This document shows, piece by piece, positions 1 through 9,477 of a stretch of 64,000 nucleotides of DNA. A model generated the notes under the pieces. The model made no database searches and had not been told where the DNA came from. It saw only the letters and a list, made by a program, of their open reading frames with translations. How positions within the stretch are numbered: position 1 is the first letter of the stretch; the number at the start of each line of letters is the position of its first letter. Made by a program: the position numbers and the translations under genes. Source of the stretch: Ardenticatenaceae bacterium (GTDB lineage Bacteria; Chloroflexota; Anaerolineae; Promineifilales; Promineifilaceae); NCBI GenBank assembly GCA_020634395.1, contig JACKBU010000022.1:1-64000 (forward strand), read 5' to 3'.

Positions 1-1071
1 GTCGTTACGATGGACGCCACCCGCAGCGTGACGGCCACGTTTAGCCTGAATCAATATGGTTTGGACCTGACGTTTGCCGGGACGGGCGGCGGCGAGGTGA
101 CATTCACGCCGTCCGGCGTCATGTGCAACAGTGATTGTACGGAAAGTTTTAATCATGGGACGGAGGTGGTGTTAACGGCCGTGTCGTCCGACTCTGCCTC
201 GGTCTTCAGCGGCTGGAGCGGTGCCTGTACCGGCACCGCTGACTGCGCAGTGATGATGACCGCCGCCCGGCAGGTGACAGCCACATTCACTATCTTGCAG
301 CACCCGCTTACCGTGGCCGTCACTGGCAGCGGCGACGGCACGGTTGTCAGCCTGCCGCCGGGCATCGACTGCGGTCTGGATTGCAGTGAGAGTTATAACC
401 AGGGCACGGTTGTGGTTCTGAACGCTGTCAATGGGCCAACGTCTACGTTTGCCGGTTGGAGCGGAGCATGCATCGGCACAACGGCCTGCGTGGTGCCGAT
501 GAATGCAGCCACGGCTGTTACGGCCACTTTCACCCTCAACGCCTACATGTTGAACACGGCCGTTTCCGGTACGGGCAGTGGCGTTGTGCAAAGCACGCCC
601 GCCGGGATTAACTGCGGTACGGATTGTACGGCTACCTTTGATTATGGGACGGAGGTGACGTTAACGGCCGTTCCTGACACCGGCTCCACATTCACCGGCT
701 GGAGCGGCGCTTGCTCCGGCACGGGTGATTGTGTGGTCACCGTCGAAGCGGCGGCTGAAGTCACGGCGACGTTTGCCATCAACCAGTACAACCTGACCGT
801 CACGCTCAACGGTACAGGCAGCGGCTCGGTGACGAGCAGCCCGGCGGGGATCACCTGCGGCTCAGATTGTGTTGAATTGTATGAATATGGGACGATGGTG
901 ACATTAACGGCCGTTCCTGGTGTAGATTCTGTCGTAGACGGTTGGGGCGGTGACTGCTTTGGCACAAGCGGTTTAGTCTGTACTCTGACAGTTACAGCTG
1001 ATACAACAGCAGCTATCACTTTCGTTGATGAACACTTAGTTTTCTTGCCTGTTGTCATCAAAGGGAATTAA
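1..1071 (+). CDS. Secreted InlB-type (bacterial) repeat protein, 3' part only
   Basis: The reading frame is open from base 1, so the true start lies upstream and only the C-terminal part (about 356 residues) is present. It consists of about four complete repeats of roughly 84 residues and the end of a fifth. Each carries a glycine-rich strand, a CG-DC cysteine pair, the phrase TLTAVP, a GWSGAC core with a second Cys, and ends in VTATF. This is the divergent InlB B-repeat/bacterial repeat type found in large cell-surface adhesins. The last residues, FLPVVIKGN, match the tail of the protein ending at 14849. The likely role is extracellular structure or adhesion. The ligand is unknown. Confidence 0.8.
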   Translation, partial: VVTMDATRSVTATFSLNQYGLDLTFAGTGGGEVTFTPSGVMCNSDCTESFNHGTEVVLTAVSSDSASVFSGWSGACTGTADCAVMMTAARQVTATFTILQHPLTVAVTGSGDGTVVSLPPGIDCGLDCSESYNQGTVVVLNAVNGPTSTFAGWSGACIGTTACVVPMNAATAVTATFTLNAYMLNTAVSGTGSGVVQSTPAGINCGTDCTATFDYGTEVTLTAVPDTGSTFTGWSGACSGTGDCVVTVEAAAEVTATFAINQYNLTVTLNGTGSGSVTSSPAGITCGSDCVELYEYGTMVTLTAVPGVDSVVDGWGGDCFGTSGLVCTLTVTADTTAAITFVDEHLVFLPVVIKGN

Positions 1072-1329
1072 TCATCCTACGATCACTTTGCAAGAACCGC
1101 GTCTTAAGTTCTTTCAGGAAAGATTCGGCAAAGTTCCTTCTCAGGATATAAGGTAATGTAAGTGATGATCTTGCTGTGATTTCTGCTTCACCACGTTTGT
1201 ATTTAAAAATTTCACTGACAAGTACGAACAAGCAGTATATTTAGGCAAGAAAGTTACGACCAGTTTTATACGCGTAAGTGAGCAAAACCCGTCGCTCCCG
1301 TAAGCCTATAATAAAGTCTATAGGGACCT
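1072..1329. other. Intergenic, no gene recognised
   Basis: AT-richer spacer after the repeat protein. No convincing open frame, RNA gene or repeat was seen before the terminator hairpin that follows. Confidence 0.6.
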
Positions 1330-1365
1330 GAGCTCTCAAGTAACTTGAGAGCTCTTTTGTTTTTT
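1330..1365 (+). terminator. Rho-independent terminator
   Basis: Perfect 11-bp inverted repeat GAGCTCTCAAG / CTTGAGAGCTC with a 3-base loop (TAA), followed by TTTTGTTTTTT. It reads in the direction of the preceding repeat-protein gene, 260 bp downstream of its stop. Confidence 0.85.
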
Positions 1366-1564
1366 ATGGGCCGGTTGAAATCCTAAATGCGGGAGCAATC
1401 TCTGGACCTATCAAGTCTAGCAAACCAGGGTAGCCCCCAAAGTCAATACCACAGAACGACAAAGTAACAGTATACTTTGTGCTGGAATGACGTCCAGACT
1501 TGCCGTTTGAGCATCCTTGCTTACAGCACGCCCATTGAGCATAAAAATCGGGTTCTAAATGAGT
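1364..1564 (-). pseudogene. Possible C-terminal remnant of an unknown protein
   Basis: On the minus strand a frame of about 65 codons without an ATG runs to a TAA at 1366-1364. It reads as plausible protein: an AQWACCKQGC segment, then CGIDFGGYPG and IGPEIAPAF before the stop. An in-frame TGA lies immediately upstream near 1570 and no start codon with a ribosome-binding site is present. If real, it is the end of a broken gene. It overlaps the start of the decayed gene on the other strand. No family is recognised. Confidence 0.2.
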
Positions 1565-2379
1565 TCAAACTCACAGGTTACGCCAACGAATTGGGCGACT
1601 GATTTACTGGATTTGATGGTCCGCGTTTTCGATGCTGGCGATATGAGCCGGCTTGCTTAAGATTATGGGATGGATTTTGATGATTTTGCCATCGGGCGGG
1701 GAAAATCTGAAAAACGATTGAGTTCGTCCAAAAATTAGCTCGTCAGCAGCGCATTCCGGAATTGATTGAGCGCTGCGCGGCGCTGCGGCCTGGGGAGGAG
1801 TGGCAGCGTTGGCAGCCAGGAGCCAGCCAACACACCCATCCCAGGTCGGGCGACCTCGCCCACATCAGGGAATGACACCGCTGAGCCGCCTGAAGTGGCA
1901 TCTTCCGACTGACGGTTGGTCCGGTACGGCGATGGCACGGAATGGGCAAAACTACTGCACCTAAACCGGCGGTTCGCTGCCGACAGCAGCGCAGTGGGAA
2001 TATGCAGCGCGGGGAAGTGACGGCCGTATCTACCCCTGGGGAAATGACTTACCAGCTTGTGATGGCGTCGGCGGTTATGGCGATAGGATGCTGGAAGTTG
2101 GCAGTTATTCGCCGGCCAGCGACAGTCGGGTTAGGGCAACCGATTTGAGCGGCAACATGTGGGAATGGGCAACCGATTGGTATGACGTCAATTATTACCA
2201 GAATTCGCCCTCAGAAAACCCAACCGGCCCGCCCTCTGACCAGTTTAAGGCTTACCGTGGGGCAGTTACAGCCTTCACCTGAGTCTCGCTTATCGCAGCA
2301 ACGGCCGTTCCAACGAAAGTTACTATTCCGATCGCGGGCTTCGCTGTGTCTTTCCTGCAGGAGAGAAGCGTGCTGCTAA
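1559..2379 (+). pseudogene. Decayed effector-associated domain (EAD1-like) + SUMF1/FGE-like protein
   Basis: Piecing frames together reconstructs one protein. An ATG at 1559 begins a death-domain-like segment (LLDLMVRVFDAGDMSRLA, then DYGMDFDDF), interrupted by TAA at 1658 where Gln is expected. It continues as EFVQKLARQQRIPELIERC and LRPGEEWQRW after a one-base loss in an A5 run near 1712. After a linker containing at least one more stop (about 1963) comes a formylglycine-generating-enzyme/SUMF1 module: LPTAAQWEYAARG, GRIYPWGN, DLSGNMWEWATDWYD. A lost G in the run near 2262 shifts into AYRSNGRSNESYYSDRGLRC. EAD-FGE fusions are known from bacterial conflict and programmed-death networks. The premature stops make it non-functional unless several are base-calling errors. 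Confidence 0.7.
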
Positions 2380-2539
2380 GTCCCCTATCGCCGGCCCTAA
2401 AATCGCCGGGCTGCTAAAAGCTCTTGCGCGGCGAAGTATGCGATTCCTCTGGCCGGTTGGCTTTAACAGCCAACCGGCCAGTTTTTTGTGTATAATCCGG
2501 CGTCTTTTGGCGACAATTTACGAGACCAAGGAAAATGTT

Positions 2540-3685
2540 ATGAAAAAATTGATGTTGATTGCTGCCCTGAGTTTGTTGTGGCTGGCAGCCTGTAGTCGGA
2601 ATCGGAGCGGCGCACCCGCAGACGCCGGGCCGGAAGCATTTTTCAGTGCCAATTTGCTGCGCAACGGTGTGTTCGACAGCACGGCCGTTAGAAACCCCGC
2701 CCCGCCCAAGTGGCAGTTTGAAGCAGGCGAATGGGTCTTCACTGCGCCAGCGGTTGTAGAAGATACCGTTTACTTTGGCAGCTACAACGGCAAACTGTAC
2801 GCCGCCGACGCTGCCACTGGCGCAGAAAAATGGCAGGTCAGCCTCAGCACCACCGGCGATCCTATTATTTCTTCGCCAGCCGTTTACGGCGATGTGGTTT
2901 ATGTCGGGGGTATGGATGGCAACCTCTATGCCTTCAACCGGGCCGACGGCCAGGAGTTGTGGCGGTTCACCACCCAGGGCAGCATCACCGCCTCCCCGGC
3001 CATCGCCAACGGCCTGGCCTACGTGGGCAGCGAAGACGGCAACTTTTACGCCGTCAACATCAACGATGGGCAGGAAGCCTGGCACATCGAAACGGGCAGC
3101 CCTATCGTTTTTGAAGCAGCCGTGGACGAGAACTTTGCCTACTTTGGCAATGGAGCAGGTGTGTTAACGGCCGTCAAAGCTATCAACGGCGAAAAAGCAT
3201 GGGAATTCCCTGTCGAAAAGGCCAGCTTCTCCGGCGGTCCGGCCGTGGGCGACAGCGTGATCTACTTCCCCGTTTCCAACGAAACGCTCAGCGGCGACCT
3301 CGTCGCCGTCAGCCTGGACAGCCACCAACTGCGCTGGCGCTTCCCAATGACCGCCGAAGCCTATTCTTCCCCGGCCATCTGGAACGGCCTGGTTTACATA
3401 ACCAGCCTGGACGGGAAGCTGTATGCCGTAGAAGAAAACACCGGCATGGAACGCTGGAATTTCCCGACCTCGGCCACTGTGTTTTCTTCGCCGGCCATCG
3501 CCGATGGCATTGTGTATTTTGGCAGTTGGGACCAGAATTTGTATGCGATTAACGGCCGTAACGGCCAGCAAACCTGGCTCTTCACCACCGGCGGCGGCGT
3601 GGCCAACCCCACCGTGGCCGACGGCGTGGTCTACGTTGGCAGCGACAACGGCACGTTGTACGCCATAGCAGAAGCGGAAAAGTAG
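2540..3685 (+). CDS. PQQ-type beta-propeller lipoprotein (BamB/outer-surface-like)
   Basis: 381 residues. The start at 2540 has an AAGGA box 7 bp upstream and begins a classical lipoprotein signal (MKKLMLIAALSLLWLAAC, lipobox LAAC with Cys near residue 18). The frame is also open upstream, through the decayed gene, so a longer annotation would be wrong. The rest is about seven PQQ/quinoprotein-like blades with the pattern SSPAIADGIVY-GS-D--LYA-----G---W-F-T, from about residue 55 to the end. Such propellers are usually protein-protein scaffolds on the outside of the membrane. The enzymatic residues of true quinoprotein dehydrogenases are not evident. It is followed by a hairpin and a serine hydrolase gene in the same direction. 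Confidence 0.85.
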   Translation: MKKLMLIAALSLLWLAACSRNRSGAPADAGPEAFFSANLLRNGVFDSTAVRNPAPPKWQFEAGEWVFTAPAVVEDTVYFGSYNGKLYAADAATGAEKWQVSLSTTGDPIISSPAVYGDVVYVGGMDGNLYAFNRADGQELWRFTTQGSITASPAIANGLAYVGSEDGNFYAVNINDGQEAWHIETGSPIVFEAAVDENFAYFGNGAGVLTAVKAINGEKAWEFPVEKASFSGGPAVGDSVIYFPVSNETLSGDLVAVSLDSHQLRWRFPMTAEAYSSPAIWNGLVYITSLDGKLYAVEENTGMERWNFPTSATVFSSPAIADGIVYFGSWDQNLYAINGRNGQQTWLFTTGGGVANPTVADGVVYVGSDNGTLYAIAEAEK

Positions 3686-3690
3686 AACGT

Positions 3691-3727
3691 GCTGCGTGAT
3701 GCGTGGCTTGGTCACGCATCACGCAGC
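3691..3727. repeat. 15-bp perfect inverted repeat (GCGTGATGCGTG hairpin)
   Basis: GCTGCGTGATGCGTG and its exact reverse complement are separated by 7 bases. It lies in the 53-bp gap between the propeller lipoprotein and the serine hydrolase. A related, weaker hairpin (GATGCGTGA / TCACGCATC) lies at 4588-4625 after the hydrolase. Neither is followed by a strong T-run, so they could be attenuators, RNA-stability elements or a small dispersed repeat family. Confidence 0.75.
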
Positions 3728-3738
3728 AAGAAAAATTT

Positions 3739-4584
3739 ATGTCAACCCTACCCTCAGCCATCGAACAGGCAGCGGCGGGCTTTAACGGCCGTTTCGCCCT
3801 CTCTGCCCTTAATCTGCAAACCGACCAAGCCTTTTGCCTGCGCGCCGACGAAGTTTACCCCACGGCCAGCGTCATCAAACTGCCGGTGCTGCTCACCTTA
3901 ATGCAGCAGGTAGAAGACGGCCTGTATGACCTGGATGCCCCGCTCATGCTGCGCCGCGCCGACAAAATCGGCGGCAGCGGGCTTTTGCAGCACCTCACGC
4001 CCGGCCTGACTATGCCCATCCGCGACTGGGCCTTCATGATGATGAGTATCAGCGACAACCTGGCGACCAACGTCCTGATCGACCACGTAGGGCTGGCAGC
4101 GGTCAACAACTGGCTGGATGCCCACGACTACCCCGACGTTCGGCTGCACCGCAAAATCGACTTCGGCGAAATCGCCAAGGACCAGCGCAACCTGGGCACC
4201 GCCTCGCCGGACAGCCTGACGCGCATGATTACGGCCGTTTTCCGCCGCCAACACATCTCCCCCACCGCCTGCGACGAAATGCTGCGCCTGATGGATGGCG
4301 TCGGCGCCGACCGGGTGGGACGCTATTTGCCCTTCTCGCTTTACGGCAGCGATGAGCCAGAAGAGCAAAAGCTCCATCTGGCCGGCAAAACCGGGTCGTT
4401 AATGGGGATGCGGGCACAAACGGCCGTCGTCTGGCGCGGCGCCTGGGACGCGCAGCAAGGGTTCGCCCTCACCGTTATGACCGCCGCCGATCCCACGCCG
4501 GAGCGCTGGAGCGCTGATTCGCCCGGCGTGCTGCTCATCGGCCGCATCGCCAAAATCCTCTACGACAACATACTTGGGAAGTGA
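3739..4584 (+). CDS. Class-A beta-lactamase-fold serine hydrolase, no signal peptide
   Basis: 281 residues. Active-site signatures of the class A/penicillin-recognising fold are present: SVIK (Ser44, Lys47), SDN (105-107) and KTG near residue 221. The omega-loop Glu of true class A beta-lactamases (the ExxxN motif) is not recognisable; the corresponding region reads DQRNLGTASP. No signal peptide precedes the catalytic domain with this start, and the gap to the upstream hairpin leaves no room for one. It is therefore more likely an intracellular peptidase or esterase of the beta-lactamase2 family than an antibiotic-resistance enzyme. The end faces the E1 gene on the other strand. Confidence 0.8.
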   Translation: MSTLPSAIEQAAAGFNGRFALSALNLQTDQAFCLRADEVYPTASVIKLPVLLTLMQQVEDGLYDLDAPLMLRRADKIGGSGLLQHLTPGLTMPIRDWAFMMMSISDNLATNVLIDHVGLAAVNNWLDAHDYPDVRLHRKIDFGEIAKDQRNLGTASPDSLTRMITAVFRRQHISPTACDEMLRLMDGVGADRVGRYLPFSLYGSDEPEEQKLHLAGKTGSLMGMRAQTAVVWRGAWDAQQGFALTVMTAADPTPERWSADSPGVLLIGRIAKILYDNILGK

Positions 4585-4636
4585 GGATGATGCGTGAAGC
4601 GTGCTCAAGAAGGCCTCACGCATCCAAACCAAATCC

Positions 4637-6694
4637 TCAAAACCCCAACAGCCATTCCATCCGCTCACGAATATGGGCAACGCCGGGCACGACGGCCGTC
4701 ATCAACCCCGTATTAAACGGCACCGGGCACGACGGCGCTGTCACCCGCTGGATGGGCGCGTCCAGGTCCAGCAGCGCCTCCTGAGCAATTGTCGCCGCGA
4801 TTTCTGCGCCAAACCCGCCCAGCCCAATATCCTCGTGGACGATGAGCACTTTGGACGTTTTGCGCACCGACGCCAGCACCAATTCCTGATCCCAGGGAAC
4901 CAGCGTGCGCAGGTCGATGATCTCTATCGCTGCCTCTAATTCCTGCGCCGCCAGTTCACAGCGCTCAACCATTGCCCCCCAGGTCACTACCGTCAGGTCG
5001 TCGCCCTCTGTAACCAGCCGCCCCTGGCCAAAGGGCAGCACAAAATCATCGCCGGGATACGGCCGTCTGCCCCAGGCCGCGTCCAGCAAATATCGGTGCT
5101 CAAAAAAGATGACCGGATCGTTGCCGCGCAGGGCGGCACGCAGCAAACCCACCGTGTCTTCAGCGTTGGAGGGGGCGGCCAGGAGCCAGCCCGGCTGGTG
5201 GGCAAACGTCACCTCGCTGGTAACGCTGTGCCAGGGATCGCCAATTTTGCGATAGCCGCCGGGAATACGCACCACGATGGGCGCCGCGAACTTGTTGGCG
5301 CTGCGCCAGCGAATGGTGCCGCAGTTGTTGATCTGCTCCGTGGCCGGATCGGCATATTTGCGGAACTGAATCTCCGGCACGGGGACCAGTCCGGCCAGGG
5401 CCATGCCCACCGCCCGTCCGACGATGCCCTCTTCGGACAAGCTGGTATCAAATACACGCTGACGGCCGTACTTGCTTTGCAGCCCCAGGGTAGCGGCATG
5501 GACGCCGCCCTTCAAACCCACATCCTCGCCAAACACCAGGCAGCGCGGATTCAACGCTAGCTCCACATCTAGCGTGCGCCGGATAGCCTCGATGACGTTG
5601 ATGCGGCGCGGATCGGCGGGTTGGGGCACGGCCGTGCCCGCTGGCAGCGTTATCCCTTCGCCCACCAACCCGCCTGCCTGCTGCGGAAAATCCGGCTCCG
5701 ACAGCACAAAGCGGGTCACGCTGGCCGGCTCAGCGGGCGGCGTGGCTTCGGCTGTGCGGCAGGCAGCCTGCACGGCCGTTTCCGCCTCCTGCCGCAGATC
5801 CGCCCAGCCTGCCTCATCCAGCAGCGCCGGGACCAGGTAGGCCCGCAGGGCGGCGATGGGATCCCGCGCCCATTCTGCTTCGCGCTCCGCCGCCGATTTG
5901 TACGCCTGATTATCGACGCTGGAATGACCGGAAAGGCGCGGCACGCGCAGATGCAGCAGGCCGGGCCGCCGGTTTTGGCGCACAAACGCCACGGCCGTTT
6001 CCACCAGCACGGCCGTTTCCGCCGGTTCCGTGCCGCTGCCGTCCCAGATGTGCAAATTGTGGAAGGCCGCCAAATTTTGCGCAATGTTGCGCCCGGGCGT
6101 CTGGTGTTCGCCGGTTACCGAGATGGCGTAGTCGTTGTCTTCGATGACGAACAGCAGGGGCAGGTTTTGCGTGGTAGCTATCGTCAGGGCGCTCCAGAAA
6201 CCGCTGCTGGCCACCGACCCATCGCCGCCAAATACAACGGCTATGCTTTCCTGCACGTCCTCCTGCAGCACATCCTGCCGGTAGCAAATAGCCTGCGCCC
6301 AGCCCGCGCCCGGCGTGTACTGCGAACCGACGTCGGCGGCGTTGGGCAGCACCAGGGCGCGATTGCGCCGGGGCAGATTAAAAACCACGCCCACGTCACG
6401 GCCGTCGCTGATGCTGCCGCGCCGCGCCATATCGGCCGTCAGCGCTTCTTCCACTGTCAGACCTGAGCCGAGAAGAAACGGCCGTGAGCGGTAGTAGACG
6501 CTGGCGGCGTCGTACGGCCGTGTCAGCAGCTGGCTCAGCAGCAGTTGCCCCAGTTCATGGCCGCGCGCCGAAAACTGGTATGTCACAAAACCAGAGGGTG
6601 TCAGTTCGTTTTCTTCCAGTTCATCCATGATGCGCGAAGCCAGCGCCAGCCGCGCCACTTCATGCCAGTCGAAGGCAGGATGTAGATCGCTCAA
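4637..6694 (-). CDS. Fused alpha-beta E1 subunit of a 2-oxoacid (pyruvate/branched-chain) dehydrogenase
   Basis: 685 residues, starting at TTG with an AAAGGAG box 7 bp upstream. The first half (about 1-330) is the E1-alpha thiamine-diphosphate domain, with the motif GDGSVASSGFW...IEDND (GDG near residue 155). The second half (about 350-685) is the E1-beta transketolase-like pyrimidine-binding and C-terminal domain, with FGEDVG, DTSLSEEGIVG and DLRTLVPWD. It decarboxylates a 2-oxoacid and passes the acyl group to E2 lipoamide. Separate alpha and beta genes are the usual state; single-chain fusions are known in several phyla. No E2 or E3 gene is adjacent. Substrate choice cannot be read from the sequence. 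Confidence 0.88.
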   Translation of the reverse strand: MSDLHPAFDWHEVARLALASRIMDELEENELTPSGFVTYQFSARGHELGQLLLSQLLTRPYDAASVYYRSRPFLLGSGLTVEEALTADMARRGSISDGRDVGVVFNLPRRNRALVLPNAADVGSQYTPGAGWAQAICYRQDVLQEDVQESIAVVFGGDGSVASSGFWSALTIATTQNLPLLFVIEDNDYAISVTGEHQTPGRNIAQNLAAFHNLHIWDGSGTEPAETAVLVETAVAFVRQNRRPGLLHLRVPRLSGHSSVDNQAYKSAAEREAEWARDPIAALRAYLVPALLDEAGWADLRQEAETAVQAACRTAEATPPAEPASVTRFVLSEPDFPQQAGGLVGEGITLPAGTAVPQPADPRRINVIEAIRRTLDVELALNPRCLVFGEDVGLKGGVHAATLGLQSKYGRQRVFDTSLSEEGIVGRAVGMALAGLVPVPEIQFRKYADPATEQINNCGTIRWRSANKFAAPIVVRIPGGYRKIGDPWHSVTSEVTFAHQPGWLLAAPSNAEDTVGLLRAALRGNDPVIFFEHRYLLDAAWGRRPYPGDDFVLPFGQGRLVTEGDDLTVVTWGAMVERCELAAQELEAAIEIIDLRTLVPWDQELVLASVRKTSKVLIVHEDIGLGGFGAEIAATIAQEALLDLDAPIQRVTAPSCPVPFNTGLMTAVVPGVAHIRERMEWLLGF

Positions 6695-6729
6695 TTTATT
6701 TCTCCTTTGGGACTTACCCGGTGGGCGTT

Positions 6730-9477
6730 TTACGGCTGTTCGGCGAACCAGCGGCGCACCAACTCCACCTGGAAACAGTAGCCGCCATCAACTGGCTCTA
6801 TCAGCTCACGCTGCTGCAACAGCCGCAGCGACTCTTCCAGAGCCATCAGGCTGGGTACAAAGGCCACCAGCTCACGACGGGGCGTTGGGGTTCCTTCTTC
6901 GTGGGCGGCCATCAGGCGCAGGACTTCCCGCCCTACCGGGTCCACCTGGTTTTGCTCAATGTCGGCGAAGAAGAAGCTGCCGTGCTGCAGGGCTTCGGGC
7001 ACGGCCGTTTCCACATCCGCCAGCCGCGCCAACCGCCGCATTTCCGGCGGCTGCTCATTCTTCAGGGCCACCACCTCCGCACACAAGAGCTGGACCAAAA
7101 ACGGATGGCCTCTGGTGAGCGCCACCACCCGATCCAGAGCCGGCGCATCGTAACGCAGAGCAAATTCGGCTACCGGCTGCGTCGCCAACTGGCGCGTCTC
7201 TGCCGGACTGAGATAGCTGATGTGCACAACCTGCACGTTAATCAGATACCCCGCCCAGCGCTGAAACTCGTCCAGCGTGTGCGAGCCGGACAGCAGCACC
7301 TTAAAGCGGCTGCGATGCTGGATGAGATGGCGGACCATACCCAGCACAGTTACTTCATCAAAGCGCTCTTTGTCCAACGCGTCGGCCAACACTTCAAATT
7401 CATCGAGCATAAGCAGCGCCAGATTGCCGTCCAGGGCCGCTTCCACTTCATCCAGCCACTCCTCGAAGCGCGAAAAAGGATCGGCGGTCAGCATTTCCCG
7501 CGTCAATTTGGGCAGAGCCAGATCGCGCTGCCGCGCCGAACGAATCATGGCGCGGGCCAGATTGTAGAGAAAACCCGCGTCGTCGCTGGCCCGCGTGGCC
7601 GGACCCTGCAAATCGACAAACAGGGGGATGATGGTGCTGGGCAGCAAACGGCCCAAATTGTTTAGCAGCGAGGTTTTGCCCACCCGCCGCTGCCCATAAA
7701 GCAAAAGCGGCGGCTGCCGCCGGTCCAGGAGAAGCTGCTCGATGCGCGCGCTGACATCCGCGCGGCCCACAAAAATCTCCTGCTGCTCCGTGAGAGGCAC
7801 ACCAATGATGTAGGGACTGTCGATTTCCTGGCGCAGTTCAGCTTCAGCGACCATTTGTTGGTTGGCCGCAGCTATCACCTCGCGCCAGGCGGCGGCGATG
7901 GGCCGAAAGCGGTCGGCATAGCGTTCGTTGCTGCGTGTCAGTTCGCGCAGCAGGCCATCCAGCCGGTCTTCGACGGCATTGAGGGCCAGCCGCTGGTTGT
8001 AGGCACTCTCCTGCCGCTGGGCGGCATCTACATCGCGGCTGATACGGCTGAAACTACGCAGCAGGGCGCTGGCCGGGCCGGAAAGTTCACCGGCCGCCAG
8101 GGTGCGCTGCACTTCGCCGATAGATTGCAGGCTGCGGCATTGTTCCAACTGGCGGGCGTCAGTTTCAATTTGCGCCGCCTGGGCCGCCCAACGCTGACGG
8201 CCGTGGCTGAGATAATCCATCACGGCCGTGCCCCCTTCCCAATCATAATCCAGGAGCAGCAAAATGTGGGTGTCCAGGCCGACCAGCGGCAGCCGCTGCA
8301 GTTCATCCCAAAACGCCGAATGCCAGCGAATGAGTGACGGCCGTCCCTGCGGCAGCCGGCGCTCATCCAGGCGAAGCAGCACCACGTTCCAGGCCGCGGT
8401 AAACGGATAAAGCACGACCGGCCGCCACCAGGCCAGCGTGAGACCCAACAAAATGCCCACCAGGGTAAACAACACAATCGGGCCGTATGAGTTAGTGGTG
8501 GAGGCCAGCAAGAACAAACCGCTGCCAGAGCCTAAAGCCCCGGCCAGCGCGCCGGCCCAGGGTCCGGCCACCCGCTCCGCCAGCACATACGGCAAGGCAA
8601 ACAAGGCCAACATCGTCGCCCCCAGGCGCAGCACCGAGAGCAAAATCCCCCATAAGCCCGCCGCGGTGGGAGAGATGGCCGGACCCATAGCCAGCGCGGC
8701 CGTGAGACTGAGCGCTACTCCCCAGATGAGGCCGCGCCGCCAGCTTTGCGTGCGCCAGCCGATAGCCAGAGCAAAGGGCGCTCCCAGGGCCAATCCGGCT
8801 AACCAGGAAACCGTCAATCCGCCGACGATAAAACCACCGGCGATGCCCACCAGCATCCCGATTACCACGCCGCTGATTTGCCGGGGCAGTGAATAGGCCG
8901 GGGTCAGATCGCTCAGGCCGCCGGTAACGCCAATGGTGACGCCATAAGCCAGTCCGCCTGAAAGGCCGCTGGAGAGGCCGATGACTGTACCCAGCACCAG
9001 ATCGAAGGAGAAGCTGGCGGTGAACGGGTTGGCCGCTTCACCGAGGGCCAGGCCGGCGGCGATGCCGGTGACGAGACCGGTGCCCAGACCAACGGCCGTG
9101 CCCATCGCCAGGCTGCCCACCAGGCTGGCGGCCAGGCTGGCCAGGACAGCCACGCCCGCCCCCACGATAAGCCCCAGGGCAATGCCCGTGGCCGACAGGC
9201 CCATCACCCACAAAACGAGCCAGATGAGCAGCATGAGCAGGAGCGGCCAGGCGATGAAGAGCATCACGAGCAGGCGCCAGAAGACGAAGCGGCGTAGTTG
9301 ACGGCCGTGCAGTTCGGCTATGCAAAAATCAGGAGATAAGGTGGGGTCGATGCTGGCGATATGCGCGCGCCAGGCAGCCGGATGAAAAAAAAGCCAGAAC
9401 AGCAGCCGCCAGCTGCCCAGCAGCAAGTTGCGCGTGAGCGCCGGTTTGTCGGAGTAGGCAGCCCGCGCCATGCTCAA
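6730..9477 (-). CDS. Multi-pass membrane protein with C-terminal AAA_16 ATPase (type B AAA partner)
   Basis: 915 residues. The N-terminal 370 residues hold many hydrophobic, glycine-rich segments (repeated GLxxGxAxGLALG and GLSSGLSGGLAYG), probably ten or more membrane helices. A soluble helical region follows to about 570. The C-terminal ATPase has Walker A GQRRVGKTS (about 594-602) and Walker B LLMLDEFE (about 685-691), and ends in a winged-helix-like segment. Its ATG overlaps the stop of the SARP-AAA gene by 4 bp (ATGA), so the two are translationally coupled. The ATPase resembles the C-terminus of the protein ending at 31722. The likely role is membrane sensing relayed through AAA-AAA contact; this is inference. 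Confidence 0.75.
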   Translation of the reverse strand: MSMARAAYSDKPALTRNLLLGSWRLLFWLFFHPAAWRAHIASIDPTLSPDFCIAELHGRQLRRFVFWRLLVMLFIAWPLLLMLLIWLVLWVMGLSATGIALGLIVGAGVAVLASLAASLVGSLAMGTAVGLGTGLVTGIAAGLALGEAANPFTASFSFDLVLGTVIGLSSGLSGGLAYGVTIGVTGGLSDLTPAYSLPRQISGVVIGMLVGIAGGFIVGGLTVSWLAGLALGAPFALAIGWRTQSWRRGLIWGVALSLTAALAMGPAISPTAAGLWGILLSVLRLGATMLALFALPYVLAERVAGPWAGALAGALGSGSGLFLLASTTNSYGPIVLFTLVGILLGLTLAWWRPVVLYPFTAAWNVVLLRLDERRLPQGRPSLIRWHSAFWDELQRLPLVGLDTHILLLLDYDWEGGTAVMDYLSHGRQRWAAQAAQIETDARQLEQCRSLQSIGEVQRTLAAGELSGPASALLRSFSRISRDVDAAQRQESAYNQRLALNAVEDRLDGLLRELTRSNERYADRFRPIAAAWREVIAAANQQMVAEAELRQEIDSPYIIGVPLTEQQEIFVGRADVSARIEQLLLDRRQPPLLLYGQRRVGKTSLLNNLGRLLPSTIIPLFVDLQGPATRASDDAGFLYNLARAMIRSARQRDLALPKLTREMLTADPFSRFEEWLDEVEAALDGNLALLMLDEFEVLADALDKERFDEVTVLGMVRHLIQHRSRFKVLLSGSHTLDEFQRWAGYLINVQVVHISYLSPAETRQLATQPVAEFALRYDAPALDRVVALTRGHPFLVQLLCAEVVALKNEQPPEMRRLARLADVETAVPEALQHGSFFFADIEQNQVDPVGREVLRLMAAHEEGTPTPRRELVAFVPSLMALEESLRLLQQRELIEPVDGGYCFQVELVRRWFAEQP

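Noticed and set aside
3739..4584. Antibiotic-resistance beta-lactamase
   Set aside because: No export signal and no recognisable omega-loop Glu; called only as a serine hydrolase of that fold.
5621..6466. Long antisense frames opposite the E1, AAA and glycosidase genes (also 6721-7665, 10011-10901, 21328-22656)
   Set aside because: They lack start signals and domain sense. The stop-free palindrome ACGGCCGT and high GC lengthen such frames.
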